From NCBI GenBank assembly GCA_029204225.1, contig CM055110.1, forward strand, positions 19,574,410 through 19,638,409: a DNA stretch of 64,000 bases. Direction: 5' to 3'. Source of the DNA: Diphasiastrum complanatum. Taxonomy: Eukaryota; Streptophyta; Lycopodiopsida; Lycopodiales; Lycopodiaceae. How positions within the stretch are numbered: position 1 is the stretch's first letter; the number at the start of each line of letters is the position of its first letter. The translations under genes were made by a program, and so were the position numbers. Positions 1 through 11,284 of this stretch are shown here, in pieces. The notes under the pieces are model-generated. The model was not told the DNA's origin and did no database searches. It worked only from the letters and a program-made list of their open reading frames with translations.

Positions 1-765
1 ATCTTTCTTTTGTGAATCATGCATCCATGGGAAGCACTCTAGAAGCAAGTTTTCCAAATCACATTCCATCAAAACAAAGCATGTATTGGATCTTGTGGTC
101 CAATGCCAACTCTGTCCTTAGGAGATGCAATCTATTTTATCACTTTCATAGATAATTATTCTAGATGGTCTACAGTCATGTTCATTAAGCACAAATTTGA
201 AGCCTTTGAATGCTTCAAGATATTCTAGGCCATGGCTGAGACACAAACGTCTACAAAAGTGAAAGAACTCCGAATTGATGGCGGCGACGAATATCTCTCT
301 AACGAGATGTCCGACTACATGGCTGAACATGGTATTAGAAGACAGTTCACCACTTCCTATTCATCTCAATGGAACATGATTACAGAAAGGAAGAATCGAA
401 TTCTTCTCAACTCAACCAGATCCATGCTACATCAAGCACAACTACCTGCAAAGTTCTGGGCAAAAGCTACTGCCACAGCCTGTTACGTACAGAACAGATG
501 CAGCACCAAAGCCGTCAACAACAAAACTCCTTATGAAATTTGGCATGGACACAAGCCTAGTGTCAGCCATTTAAAAATCTTTGGTTGTATATGTTTTGTT
601 CAAATTCCTAAAAGCTTAGGAAGAAGCTAGATCATAGGACAAATAAAAACATAAAGCTTATAAAGTTTATAATCCATCCACCCATGTAGTATTTGTCTCT
701 AGGGAGGTAATATTTCAAGAACGTACATACTATGATTTTAAACAGCCATCGATAAATGATGGCAT
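1..765 (+). pseudogene. Ty1/copia integrase fragment
   Basis: Remnant of the integrase core of a Ty1/copia polyprotein. Reading along the strand one finds FITFIDNYSRW (about 135-168), then an open stretch 232-630 with ELRIDGGDEYLSNEM, HGIRRQFTTSYSSQWN, ERKNRILLNSTRSML and PSVSHLKIFGC, and after a frame change VVFVSREVIFQERTYYDF (about 687-745). This order matches the integrase catalytic core and the GKGY-side tail that precedes reverse transcriptase in copia elements. The expected S/RDNGGEY motif is altered to IDGGDEY. There is a stop before 232 and a frameshift after 630, so it cannot encode a working enzyme. The 5' part lies outside the window. Confidence 0.9.
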
Positions 766-966
766 AGTTCTCTAGCAAGATTTAAGAAGATTATCAGTAG
801 CAACTGGAGCCAATGTTTGTTGATTCACTAGCACAATGTTTACTGGTTCTATTGATATTGTTAACAAATTCCTATCAGCCTACAGCCGACAGAAACTTTG
901 CTTCTATTCTCAATCCTATGGCTTGCAATATAATGGTGATGTGCCCCGCATGTCAGATTGGCACAT

Positions 967-1850
967 CTATGGCCTAGTTTTCCATCTTTTGGGAATTACC
1001 ATGGGGCTCACAAAATGTACACTTAGCCTAGCACTAGTAATTCTCATGCTTTCAAACTCGACTCTCAACTTCGTCTCTTCTAGAAGCCCTTTTGAGTGAT
1101 GAGGCATTGCATCGACACCTCGCGGCATGGCATCAACTAGCAATGCTTCTCTATTGATGCTAGAAAAATCACATGCACCCTGAACCAATGTAGTGTCCAA
1201 TATTTTTCCAACTTCACTCATAATGCTATCAGTAAGTGAAGCCTTAATCTTTTTCATCTTGTTATTGTTTAACATTGATTTCATAGATTTAGAAGTTAAA
1301 ATAGAACCTAGTGAGCTTCCAATGGAAATCTCATCGGCCAAATGGTCTTCAGCAACCAATGTTGATCTGCATTGCAAATATAATGTTCATATAAAAGTCA
1401 GTAATATTAGGGCACTCATAGTATTCACAACAGCATACTAAACAAATAAACTATGAGTGAAAATTAATAAATAACAAAACTAGTGATTAGGATTGAATAG
1501 AAAAGTTCAAACAATATTAAACCAAATAAGCTATAACTTACTTGAATGCACGGATTCTTCTTTTTCGATAATCTCCTCTGGATGATAGATCACATATATC
1601 CTTGGTAACTTGTCTTTTCCTCTTGTTGATTTTTATCTTTCTGTTGAGCAAATTCGTATCTTTAATAAGAGACAAATATGAGATACACATGGATTGAAAT
1701 GCAATTTTTTTTCTCTTCATTGCTAGTTGTAAAATGACGCAAAGAAGATTTCAATGTTTGAATCTCCTTCTTGAACATCTCATTTTCTTCCAAACAAGTT
1801 TCTCTCCTACATGGCATTTCTTATAGGGCCCTCTTTGGGCCCATGTTTTC
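967..1850 (-). pseudogene. Spliced fragment of an uncharacterised gene (coiled coil plus basic region)
   Basis: I do not recognise the product. Reading the minus strand, a coiled-coil-like stretch (EENEMFKKEIQTLKSSL, about 1800-1750) leads, after a frame change, into a lysine/arginine-rich exon ending DLSSRGDYRKRRIRAF at 1542. A textbook donor GTAAGT (1541-1536) follows, and a clean acceptor (TTTGCAATGCAG) opens the next exon at 1366, which stays open to 967 with SLGSILTSKSMKSML and SEVGKILDTTL. The implied intron is 175 bp. This looks like a piece of a spliced gene rather than a retroelement polyprotein. It might be the N-terminal part of the same family whose C-terminal part sits at 62.4-63.4 kb, but that is only a guess from style and composition. 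Confidence 0.45.
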
Positions 1851-2240
1851 TCTAACGGAAGTCGATAAGTAGCGGATCGGCCAATGAGCGAAAACAAAGT
1901 CCAACATCTCAGAACCATATTTTATGGCGACGGGAATAAAGCATGGCTGAGTCAGCAAAAGAATTAAATGTACCAAAAATGTAATGCCAGACACTCATAG
2001 AAGGTGCATTGTACTTGCAACCCTATGGCACGAGAATTAGAGGTAGATTCACTCTCAGATGGGCCCAAAGTGAAAAGGGACCCAAGTAATTAAAGATGCA
2101 ATTTGTTTTAAAAACTTTGTATAGTCAAGTTGTTATGGCACATGGTTTTGGGTGAACCAAAAACCCTAAGCCTAGGAATGTTTATGTAATGGCATGTGAC
2201 ATAATTTTTGAGCCATCTTTTTCCATTTGAAGAGAATAGA

Positions 2241-2330
<90 letters not shown>

Positions 2331-2586
2331 TATGTTCTCTTTCATATCTTTTGCTTGCAAAGGCCCTCCTATTTTGAATGTGTTTGATTCTTATGTGAAT
2401 GATGAATGCTTGTTTGTTGTTGTTAATCAAGCTATCAGAATCACGAATAATCTTTAGCACAAGCACTCATCAGTCTAGTTTCATAAACTAATCCACAAAT
2501 TCAACACACAAGCAAAATAGTTGTTAGAACCATACTTTGGATCAGTGATCACTAAGATCCTTAGGTAGTTTCCCTTCCATTGTTCA
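1844..2586 (+). repeat. LTR of family A, 5' part (split by element B)
   Basis: This segment matches, with many substitutions, the reverse complement of 34.6-35.8 kb, for example around CAAGTTGTTATGGCACATGG and GGTTTTGGGTGAACCA (2129-2160), and again around GATCACTAAGATCC just before 2586. Both copies carry a GA microsatellite at the equivalent place. The LTR stops abruptly at 2586, where element B begins, and its 3' part resumes at about 7457. The left end (TG near 1844) is approximate. Confidence 0.75.
2244..2327. repeat. (GA)n-(GT)n compound microsatellite
   Basis: About 19 GA units run directly into about 22 GT units inside the family A LTR. The related LTR at 34.6-35.8 kb has only GA (read as CT), about 100 units long, at the same site. 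Confidence 0.97.
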
Positions 2587-4031
2587 TGTTGTAAAGCTAC
2601 CTTTACAAGCTTTACTTCCGGTGCCACTAGCGCCAGCATTGTCCCCCGCGCTAACAACGCCCCTGCTGCTCCCGGCGCCACTGTGACCAGAATCTAGTCG
2701 GCGCCAAGTTCCTATGGCTGAAAATCTTTGATCGGTTCTAGCAAAGTCCAGAGAGCTCAGATCAATGTGCAATCACCTCACACGATCTAGGCATGATTAA
2801 AGGAAGCCTGGGGATCAATAAGTTCTAGAGAGAGAAAATGACTTTCTAGAGAGAGAAAATCCTAGAGAGAGAAAACGTGCTTTACCAGCCTGGGTAGAGT
2901 ACTTGGTATGAGGGGAGGTGGCGAATCCCACCAATACTATAGGGGAGTGCGGGTTGCGACTTAGGGCGAGCTCCAACCAAGTCTCAGCCTCCCTTGCTGG
3001 AATGTTGTCCTGGCACTCGCCTTGGCATGCTAGCGCCCCGGAGAGTAGGGTCGGTCACACACTTGAAATATAACCTTCTCAGATTTATCAATAAAGTGGG
3101 ATTTTCCTCAAACTGACTTTGATTACCTTCTGGGTTTCAGTATTCGGTAAAAGCGCCAGTTGTAAGGCCGCTTCAAACTTTTTAATTTGGCGTAGTTGAG
3201 GGTCGTATCCCGAGACGCCAGCGGTATGCCGTCGGGACCATTCGGTCCGTGGCGCCAGTGGTATGTTGTCGGGACCATTTGGTCCAAGAACTGGTTGTTT
3301 CCATATCTGTCGCGGCTTGTGGTTCTGAGTGTTCCTTGCATGAACGTGAATGGGTTAAGCTCTTGGGGAACGGGCTCTAACCTGTCGGCTGAGTTGGATG
3401 GCTTGCTTGGGTGGGAGTTACCTGTTTATGGCTGTCCAGTCTGGCGTGGCGCCAGGTTGGCTTTTAGCGCTCGTGACGAAGCTTTCAGCTGCTTAAGTCT
3501 GATGTAAGTCAGACCGCTTGCTTGGAATGGATGTTACTCGTTTGTAACGAAGCTTCGAGTTGGTTAAGTTTGATGTATGTCGGGCGGCTGGCGCGGAGGG
3601 AAGTCACCCACATCGGGACCCCCTATCTGGCATGGCGCCAGGTGTTAGCACAGTTGCTAACATTATTTCTAATCTTAAGTTTCCTAAGTCTAAGTTCTAA
3701 ATCTAAATTTAAGCTATTTTATTGCTATTTAAGCTTCTACTCATGGACTTACAAAACACATGCCATGGCTTGAAGTTTATTGACAAATACTCATACGTGG
3801 TCTTACAAAACACATGCCACAGAGTTTTATTATTTTTTTATTTTCTCTGTGTTAGCACAATTGCTAACACCAGGTTGGATCTCAATGTTGGTTTTGGAAC
3901 TTCAAGTTGGTTAAGTCTGATAATTGTTGGCGAGTTGGCTGCTTGTATGTCAAGTGGGTTTGGATGGCAAGAGTTGAAGGCTGGGAAGCTAAGTTGTGGT
4001 TCTCGGCTCCCTTTGAGATGCCTATGCTACA
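2587..4031 (+). repeat. 5' LTR of element B
   Basis: Begins TGTTGTAAAG and ends CCTATGCTACA, that is TG..CA. It is close to the copy at 6359-7456, rich in GGCGCCA-type motifs, and contains the 227-bp insertion at 3643-3869, which the other LTR lacks. Confidence 0.88.
3643..3869. mobile_element. 227-bp solo-LTR or SMART-like insertion with 5-bp TSD
   Basis: Starts with TGTTAGCACAGTTGCTAACA and ends with TGTTAGCACAATTGCTAACA, so each end is itself a 20-bp near-palindrome. It is flanked by CCAGG at 3638-3642 and 3870-3874. The sister LTR has a single CCAGG (7391-7395) and no insertion, giving an exact empty site. TG..CA ends and 5-bp target duplications are what retroviral-type integrases make. 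The interior is AT-rich, codes for nothing, and contains a repeated TTACAAAACACATGCCA. Confidence 0.93.
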
Positions 4032-4033
4032 TG

Positions 4034-4045
4034 TGGTATCAGAGC
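4034..4045 (+). promoter_or_regulatory. Primer-binding site (tRNA-iMet) of element B
   Basis: TGGTATCAGAGC, the standard plant retroelement primer-binding site complementary to initiator methionine tRNA, two bases after the LTR end. Confidence 0.9.
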
Positions 4046-4129
4046 TGACTGGCCGGTTAGCTATGCGGATCTCACGGAAATGGCTACTGTTTGGGGTTCA
4101 TCAAGACAACTGTTGTGCAAGGTGTTGCC

Positions 4130-4520
4130 CACAGTGTAAGCACAGGTGCGTCCACGGTCGGGGTGGTCGGCAGAACGGGGGACTTGATGAGTCAAGGTGC
4201 TACCCTTGAGGTGTAAGCACGGTCAATTCTCGTAGTTCGGGCCTGGCGCTGTCTGCACGTAGGACAGATGAGCCAGTGTGCTGTCATTAGGTTGGTGTAA
4301 GCACGGTCTGTGCCTTGTGGGGTGCGGGGTGACATATTCGAACTGTACGGGTTAACCATTGATACAGAGATGCTGTTCGAAATTGGGTGTAAAGCACGGG
4401 TGGTTAGCTGCCGGTGCGGGATAGCTGCTGATCGTTTAGCTATAAGGGCTATCGACCAAAAAGTGGTGGGGCGTGACTGAGGCAATGTGTTGCTTAATGG
4501 TGAAAGCACGGATAGTTGAA
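4130..4520 (+). repeat. Five degenerate repeats keyed by GTGTAAGCACGG
   Basis: Variants of GGTGTAAGCACGGTC recur at about 4134, 4210, 4294, 4387 and 4499, so spacing grows from about 76 to 112 bases. They lie just behind the primer-binding site of element B, where retroelements carry packaging and dimerisation signals, but no function can be shown. Confidence 0.7.
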
Positions 4521-5404
4521 TGGGTGTCCTATGTGGGCTGATTCTGTGATCGATCTGTATGGGCGCGGCCAGGCAAAGTTCCTTTGGCAGGGCTATCTCA
4601 AAGGGGGACCTTGTCTTTGTTACCTGTTAGTAAACCTGCCTAAGTGTCTTACTTGTATGTATTTGTGATGAGTCTTAGTACTTGTGTTTTACCTGGTTTG
4701 CATGATTGCTTGTGATACAAGGAGCTGATGGCTCGAGAAGGAACCTTTCTTTTGAAGGTTGACACCATCAAACAAAGAGGACTACAGAATCTGTGGGGCG
4801 GATTCGCAGTTCAAGTACTCGCACGTGAACGACAACGAAACGACTCGATGTTTGCAAAGGATGGATGACTAGCCTGTTTCTTGGGTTAGTTTCATTTGCG
4901 ACGACGCCCACCAGACGCAAGCAGAAAGTCAAAAGTTGGAAAGGGCAATTTCAGGGGAGATCTTCTATGGAGCAGTTGGTCGTCATTTGGGATGGCCACC
5001 TTCGGAACTGAAACTCACTGAGCATGGGTGATATCCAGTATCAGTTGGGTTTTTCCTCAAAGGGGAAAAGACTAGGATCCTCTTCAGAGATTGGCAACAA
5101 GTTGGATCAAGCCATAATCCTAGCAGATGGGAAGCAAAGTGTTGGAAAGGCCTTTTGTCCAAAGAACTCTACTCTAAGTCCGGTCAGTTGGAGGGGAAAC
5201 TATCACACACACCTCTCTCTTGGGGCAAATTTTGAATGAAAGTTGATCAAAACGGGGGCAAATTCAAGGTGACCTAGCCATACTTACACGAGGAGACTGG
5301 CGAACTTTGGACCTAATAAGTTGACAAGTTTTTGTTGCGGAATGGAAAGTTTGTTATAGGCTTTCTCTGGACCAACAATGATGAGAAAACATATGAGTAT
5401 GCTA

Positions 5405-5780
5405 GCTTGTGTTACACGTAAGGTAGCTGATCAATGAAGGAACTGTGAAAGTTGAGTCTTGCATGAGAGACATGATATTTCGAACGGACGCTAAGGGACA
5501 GTTCGTGTTGAGATCGGACTAGTGCAAACTCTGGGTGCATGTGTCTGATTCAAAGAGAGCTACTTGAAACCAAGCTCAATGTACACTTCTTGTTTTGACT
5601 ATGAGACAACTGACTAGTGATGGAATTGTGAAAGTCAAGTTTTGCGCGACAGACATGGTGCTTCAAACAAACGCGAAGAGATAGTTCGTATGCGGATCAA
5701 ACTGGTGCGACCCTTTGGCTCTCCACGAGGTCAATAGTTACATTTGGGCTGATTCAAAGAGCTACTTCAAGCTAAGTGAG
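5405..5780 (+). repeat. Diverged tandem duplication inside element B
   Basis: Two copies of about 180 bp. Each has GGAA.TGTGAAAGT, then GACATG, an AGTTCGT block, GACTAGTGC or AACTGGTGC, and a late GATTCAAAGAG.GCTACTT. No reading frame is shared between the copies. Confidence 0.65.
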
Positions 5781-6358
5781 AGGTGCATTGCGGAGTATTC
5801 AATCTTTGCCTACCTTAAAGAGCCAAGAAGGACAAGTATCAAGATCAGGCTGGAACAAGGAGAGAAATTCAGACGCGAAAGCAACAAGGCACGGAGTGGA
5901 CCATTCAGTGGGCAATCAAACGATAAATCCTTTGGCTCAGGGAGCCTTGATACCTGTGTGGAACTAATCAAATCTGGAGCTCAGGGATCTCAACACAAAG
6001 TGCATCAAGGACAAATCAGGAGCTCAAAAGAGTTCCAAAGTCAAAAGTCAGAAGCGACAGGGGCGAACATTTCATAGAAAGGCCTCTGTCACCAGTTAAT
6101 AAGGTCCTTGGGTTTTACGTAAGCGATATAAATCTACACTTTTCCCAGACAAAGAGATATTTTCAAGTTATGTAATTTTTCAGTACAAAGATCTGAGCCT
6201 CCGACTTGTGGTGTGCCAGTTTCAATGTTAATAAAAAGTGGCCAGTAAATTGAGTACTGTGCCAAGTAGCTTAAATGTATAGTTATTTTAATTGGGAGAC
6301 ACCTTTACTTTAATCTGACATCTGATGAGGACATCAGATTTTATGAAGGTGGGGTGGA

Positions 6359-7456
6359 TGTTGTAAAGCTACCTTTACAAGCTTTACTTCCGGTGCCACT
6401 GGCGCCAGCATTGTCCCCGGCGCCAGCAGTGCCCCTGCTGCTCCCGGCGCCATTGTGACCAGAATCCAGCCGGCGCCAAGTTCCTATGGCTGAAAATCTT
6501 TGATCGGTTCTAACGAAGTCCAGAGAGCTCAGATCGATGTGCAATCACCTCACACGATCTAGGCATGATTAAAGGAAGCCTGGGAATCAATAAATTTTAG
6601 AGAGAGAAAATACTAGAGAGAGAAAACGTGCTTTACCAGCCTGGGTAGAGTACTTGGTATGAGGGGAGGTGGCAAATCCCACCAATACTATAGGGGAGTG
6701 CGGGTTGCGACTCAAGGCGAGCTCCAACCAGGTCTTAGCCTCCCTTGTTGGAATATTGTCCTGGCACTCGCCTTGACATGCTAGCGCCCCGGAGACTAGG
6801 GTCGGTCACACACTTGAAATGTAACCTTCTCAGATGTATCAATAAAGTGGGATTTTTCTCAAACTGACTCTGATTACCTTCTAAGTTTCAGTGTTCGGTA
6901 AAAGCGCCAGTTGTAAGGCCGTTTCAAATTTTTTAATTTAGCACATAGCTGAGGGTCATATCCCGGGACGCCAGCGATATGCCGTCTGGACCATTCGGTC
7001 CGTGGCACCAGCGGTATGCTGTCGGGACCATTTGGTCCAAGAACTGGTTGTCTCCATATCTGTCGCAGCTTGTGGTTCTGAGTGTTCCTTGCATGAACGT
7101 GAATGGGTTAAGCTCTTGGGAAACGGGCTCTAACTTGTCGGCTGAGTTGGATGGCTTGCTTGGGTGGGAGTTACCTGTTTATGGCTGTCCAGTCTGGCGT
7201 GGCGCCAGGTTGGCTTCCAGCGCTCGTGACAAAGCTTTCAGTTGGTTAAGTCTGATGTAAGTCAGGCCGCTTGCTTGGAATGGATGTTATTCATTTGTAA
7301 CGAAGCTTCGAGTTGGTTAAGTTTGATGTATGTCGGACGGCTGGCACGGAGGGAAGTCACCCACATCGGGACCTCTGATCTGGCATGGCGCCAGGTTGGA
7401 TCTCAATGTTGGTTTCAGAACTTCAAGCTGGTTAAGTCTGATCTTTGTTGGTGAGT
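6359..7456 (+). repeat. 3' LTR of element B, truncated
   Basis: Begins TGTTGTAAAGCTACC, directly after the polypurine tract. It is collinear with the left LTR except that it lacks the 227-bp insertion and about the last 120 bases. The cut falls where family A LTR sequence resumes. Confidence 0.88.
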
Positions 7457-7783
7457 TGGAGAAAATCTAGAGCCAAAGGTCTAGATAAGCCAAAGAAACC
7501 AAGAACCAAGAAAAGAGAAAACCAAGACCAAGAAAACACCAAAAAGAAGAAGAAAAGAGAATGATTCACACCCCTATATCTAAGCCATTCCACTTTTAGA
7601 TCTTACATTAAGCTTGACAACCTTAGTTGGCTTAGATCCCCATTCCTATCACTCCATTTACCCTCTCCCCCATTGGATCAAAACCCGATACTACAAATGG
7701 CTACTCACCCGGAATAGATCCATAAAACCCCCTCTTTGTTCTCTAGATCCATCTGATTAGGGAGGCACGAAAATGGACCAACA
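7457..7783 (+). repeat. LTR of family A, 3' part
   Basis: Continues the LTR interrupted at 2586. GGAGAAAATCTAGAGCC, ACAACCTTAG, CCATTGGATCAAAACCC and GATTAGGGAGGCACG match the copy ending at 37418 and, reversed, the one at 34.6-35.8 kb. About 28 bases of LTR A are missing at the junction. No primer-binding site follows the end near 7783. Confidence 0.75.
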
Positions 7784-9244
7784 GATGTTGAATCATAAGC
7801 ATGTTGTGAATCTGAAAGTATACTTACTCTCATGGGATCGAACTGTCACGTGACATGTTAGAATCCTCTTCATATCATAAATACTTTGCATGGGCTTAGG
7901 TTTAGGATTGAAGGTGGACAGGAAACTCTCTATAGTTTTGGCATTGTTGTCGGGAAGTAATGCCATTATTTTCGTTTTCAACATGTTTATATGCTTGGAT
8001 GATGTTAGCTTGCATTTAGGCATTGGGTTATTGCATTTTTAGGGTTAGTTTTGGGTGAATTTCATGATCTTGATTGGATTTCTTGTGAAGTTTTCACACA
8101 CGTGAGGACACCTCAAAGTGTGTGAATGATCTCCTAAGATGTGCGTGATTGCACAAAGATCTTGCACTTGATTGATTCTACAATCTATCTTGAAAATTCT
8201 AAGGCAAGAGCACATAGAACATGCATAAATCATTCACCATCATACATTCACATGTAAAGGCAACTCATGATGAAAAAAACTAAGTAAGAATATGGATTGC
8301 TCTCGGTGAGAGAGAGAATACATGCATGAGCTCTCGGTTAGAGAGAGAAAGCAAGAAAAAGTAGTCAAAATCATTTTGATTGGACCCCTTGCATATCTCC
8401 TCCTAATTTAAATGGTTTAGTGACATAAGTGTCAAAGTGCAGTACTTTGGACCTTGAATGAGTGCATTAATGCCTCACAAGAGTGATTGATTGATTGATC
8501 ATAAAAAAAATACAAACTAGACACAAGATTTTGAGACCTAGATCAACAATTTAGCATGTGTCAGTCAAGAGCAATCTAAAAACATTAAACAAAAACAAAG
8601 TACAGCCCACACACGTGTGGAACAGTACACAGTATGGCCTGTAGACTGAAAATAAAGTGTAAATCACTTTATACTTGCTTAGATCCAAAAACCATCAAAG
8701 TACATAGAGTACATAGAGTAGAACTCGAGTTTTGCCAATGAGCTCTCAAAAATAATCTAAATGTTCACCATGAAGGATTCACTACATAGAAATGCCTCTT
8801 CCCTTCACAAGTTAGGTGAATTTACAGCATGTAATAAGGAAGGTGATTGAGGTTTCTTGCCCTAATTTTCCATTCTAGTCTCATTCCTAGAGTCTTGACA
8901 AGTAGGTGGCTAGTTGGTCAATTTTCTCGATAAATCTAGGATTTAGGTCCTATAAAGTAGGAATCACTATCAAATTGACTTGACCCACTAGATCAAACAA
9001 AAAACTGGAGATACTTCTTGAGTGGATCCTTTGGCATGGACATGATGTGAAGACCAGTGCCAGGGACTTTTGCCGAGAATTCTAAAAGCTATTTTCTTAG
9101 TACTAAATATGCTTGCCAATAATTTGTCCAAAATTGATCAGCCAAACTAGCACTTTGTTTAATAGACCCTCCAAAATTGCCTATAGAAGGGCTGAATTTG
9201 AGTTCGTTTCTCACCAGTTCTAGCGAAGCTCTTGCCAAATTTTC
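7784..9244. other. No gene seen
   Basis: AT-rich sequence with scattered short GAGAGA tracts (about 8300-8350). I see no conserved frame, terminal repeat or RNA gene. Confidence 0.5.
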
Positions 9245-11140
9245 TTGCAATCAAACCTTCTGAAAACCTCCTACCAACCTTTCGACATACTTTTAGGCCT
9301 TTTGATCTTCTGTCGTCCATACTTTGTATACTTTACTACTGAAATCATGTCTTCCATTGAGTCTGTTACCTTTGTTCCACCTCGTTTCATAAGCCAACGT
9401 GATGTTCCAACCTCAAGGGACATCATGTCTTTGGCTAGCACTGATAACATGGCAAATACCCAACCTCTACTCAAAGCATTGGGTGATCCACACCATTGCT
9501 TTTTCAAATACAATATGTATGGAGTTCATCAATATGGCCTTCGTCACATGGACTGAGGCCAAAGCAAAGTTTTATATCAACTACCAAGGAGTAGTGCACA
9601 AGGTGTGAGTAACGAAGGGCGCCCTTGATGCAATAGGAATCATATCTGAAACAAGGCCCAATCATAAATAGGCCAATACACTAATAAAGCCTTTTGTGGA
9701 TACCAGAGTTGCCTAGTACCACACAAATGATGGCTATCTCATCGAGGCCGTCCGAGATCCCGTGATTCAGGCATCCTCACAGCTACTAAATTACTTTTTG
9801 ATGGTGAAAAACCTACGGAAGGAGAGGATCTCTTTACAAATCGTCCATCGTTTGGTCGAATCCCAATTAGAGTTTGATAAGGGGTTGGTCCAGCCTCACG
9901 ATTGATACAAGACGGTGTTCAAAGAGCTGACGAGAGTAATAAAATCCAATAGTAAAAAGTAGTTTGCTACAGGCTCTCTTCTCTCGTCCTTGGTCGTGTC
10001 CTTCTTAGAAGCAAGGTGCATGGTTTCTATTTTGAAGGCGTCTTGGCCATCTACCAACCTGCACATCTTGAATCATCGCATCAAGGAAGCACCTCCCAGA
10101 GCAGGTGACGAGTTCATAGTGAGATCATTTCACCCAATTGTCTCCTTCTTTGTCAATATTCCTTTGCATGTAAGGAGTAAGAAAAATCTCATCTCTATCA
10201 AGAGGATGATTGTGAGATCCTCATATCTACCAACAATCCAAGAGCATGATTGAGAAAGACCAAGGCTTGAGGAGGAGACATCCCAACTCATGGTGTCAAG
10301 GAGATTTTCAGGGCGGCAAGGCCGAGTCTATGTGGTTCACAACTCATGGAAAAGAGGGGCAATTTTTAGGTGGTATCTACTCCAACACGTACACTTTTGC
10401 TTCTCTTGGTATCTACTCCAACACGTCCACTTTTGCTTCTCTTCTATTATTTGATGTACCATCTTGCTTTGATGAGATTTCTACATCTCAAAGTTCAAGT
10501 GAGGCAATGCTAGTTTTGTATGACGCCTCTTGTATGGACATATCTCATGTCCTTAATGGCTTAGATCAGGTTCTAAATTATTTAGAAAGCAAGTGGTTGT
10601 GTCATAAAATGTATGCTCTTGGATCTTGTAAGAGCAGGAATGAGATAGTCATTCATAGTGTGAAAAATCATGTTTTTTCATTTTGTGAGGCAGTTTGTAA
10701 CTTCTCATGAGATTAAGTGAATCATCCACAAAGGACACTTACACCCTTGAGCAAGTATGTAGCCTCAATAAGATCAAGATAGCCTTTGATTATAAGATTA
10801 GATATATCATGTAAAAGGATCATAATTTGTGGATTAGTCAAGCTAGAATGCAAAATCTTGATAATCAACACTCTTGCCTATTTTGTGATCTTGATCTTCA
10901 TGGTCATTATGAGCCATGGAGGCCTTGGGTTTCCATCACTATGGTGCAGCTACTTCCAAGGAAGAGGATTTCTCAAGTCAAAGGTCTTCTTCAAGCATGG
11001 AAGGAATTGAAGGAAATGTGCAAATATGGTGGAATGGTCATCAAGGAAGGTGGTATTGGATTTCCATCAAAGAAATCCTCTCGTGGAAATTTCCTTATGA
11101 GTAGCTCAACAAAGGTTCTTTATATTTAACGGAGGTCAAC
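9245..11140 (+). pseudogene. Chain of decayed open frames, unknown
   Basis: Several plus-strand stretches read open with amino-acid-like composition: 9346-9556, about 9760-9905 (IVHRLVESQLEFDKGL), 9990-10250, 10246-10710 and 10786-11100. Stops and frame changes separate them. The segment 10370-10445 is a tandem duplication of about 36 bases encoding IYSNT.TFAS twice. CLFCDLDLHGHYEPW near 10880 is vaguely like a zinc-knuckle region. The whole could be an old retroelement gag or a dead gene. I cannot assign it to a family. Confidence 0.3.
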
Positions 11141-11284
11141 CCTCGCCTAAATCCAATCTTCACCTAAGTACTACATTTAATGACAATTTCCATCATCAGG
11201 ACACACCCAGAACTGAATCTTTCAAGAGTCATTACAATGTTGTTGCAGGAAGACACTCGAAGGAACGAACCCTCTAGTTCCTCG

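Larger units (their letters stand above)
2587..7456 (+). mobile_element. Non-coding LTR retroelement B (LARD-like) with two LTRs
   Basis: Two direct repeats starting TGTTGTAAAGCTACC at 2587 and 6359 flank an internal region of 2.3 kb. A primer-binding site for initiator-Met tRNA (TGGTATCAGAGC, 4034-4045) lies two bases after the left repeat, and a purine-rich tract (GAAGGTGGGGTGG, about 6346-6358) lies just before the right repeat. That is the full architecture of an LTR retrotransposon, but I find no gag or pol reading frame in the internal part. It would depend on proteins supplied by another element. The right LTR is cut short at about 7456, and the family A LTR it landed in resumes there. 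Another scrap of the same LTR family lies at 25.8-25.9 kb on the minus strand. Confidence 0.88.

Noticed and set aside
836-1099. Plus-strand 87-codon frame after the copia integrase
   Set aside because: No copia motif continues in it, and the opposite strand holds a better, spliced reading.
2172-2466. Open frames full of HTHTHT, SLSLSL and RERERE at the four GA/CT/GT arrays
   Set aside because: Translations of simple dinucleotide repeats; no coding meaning.
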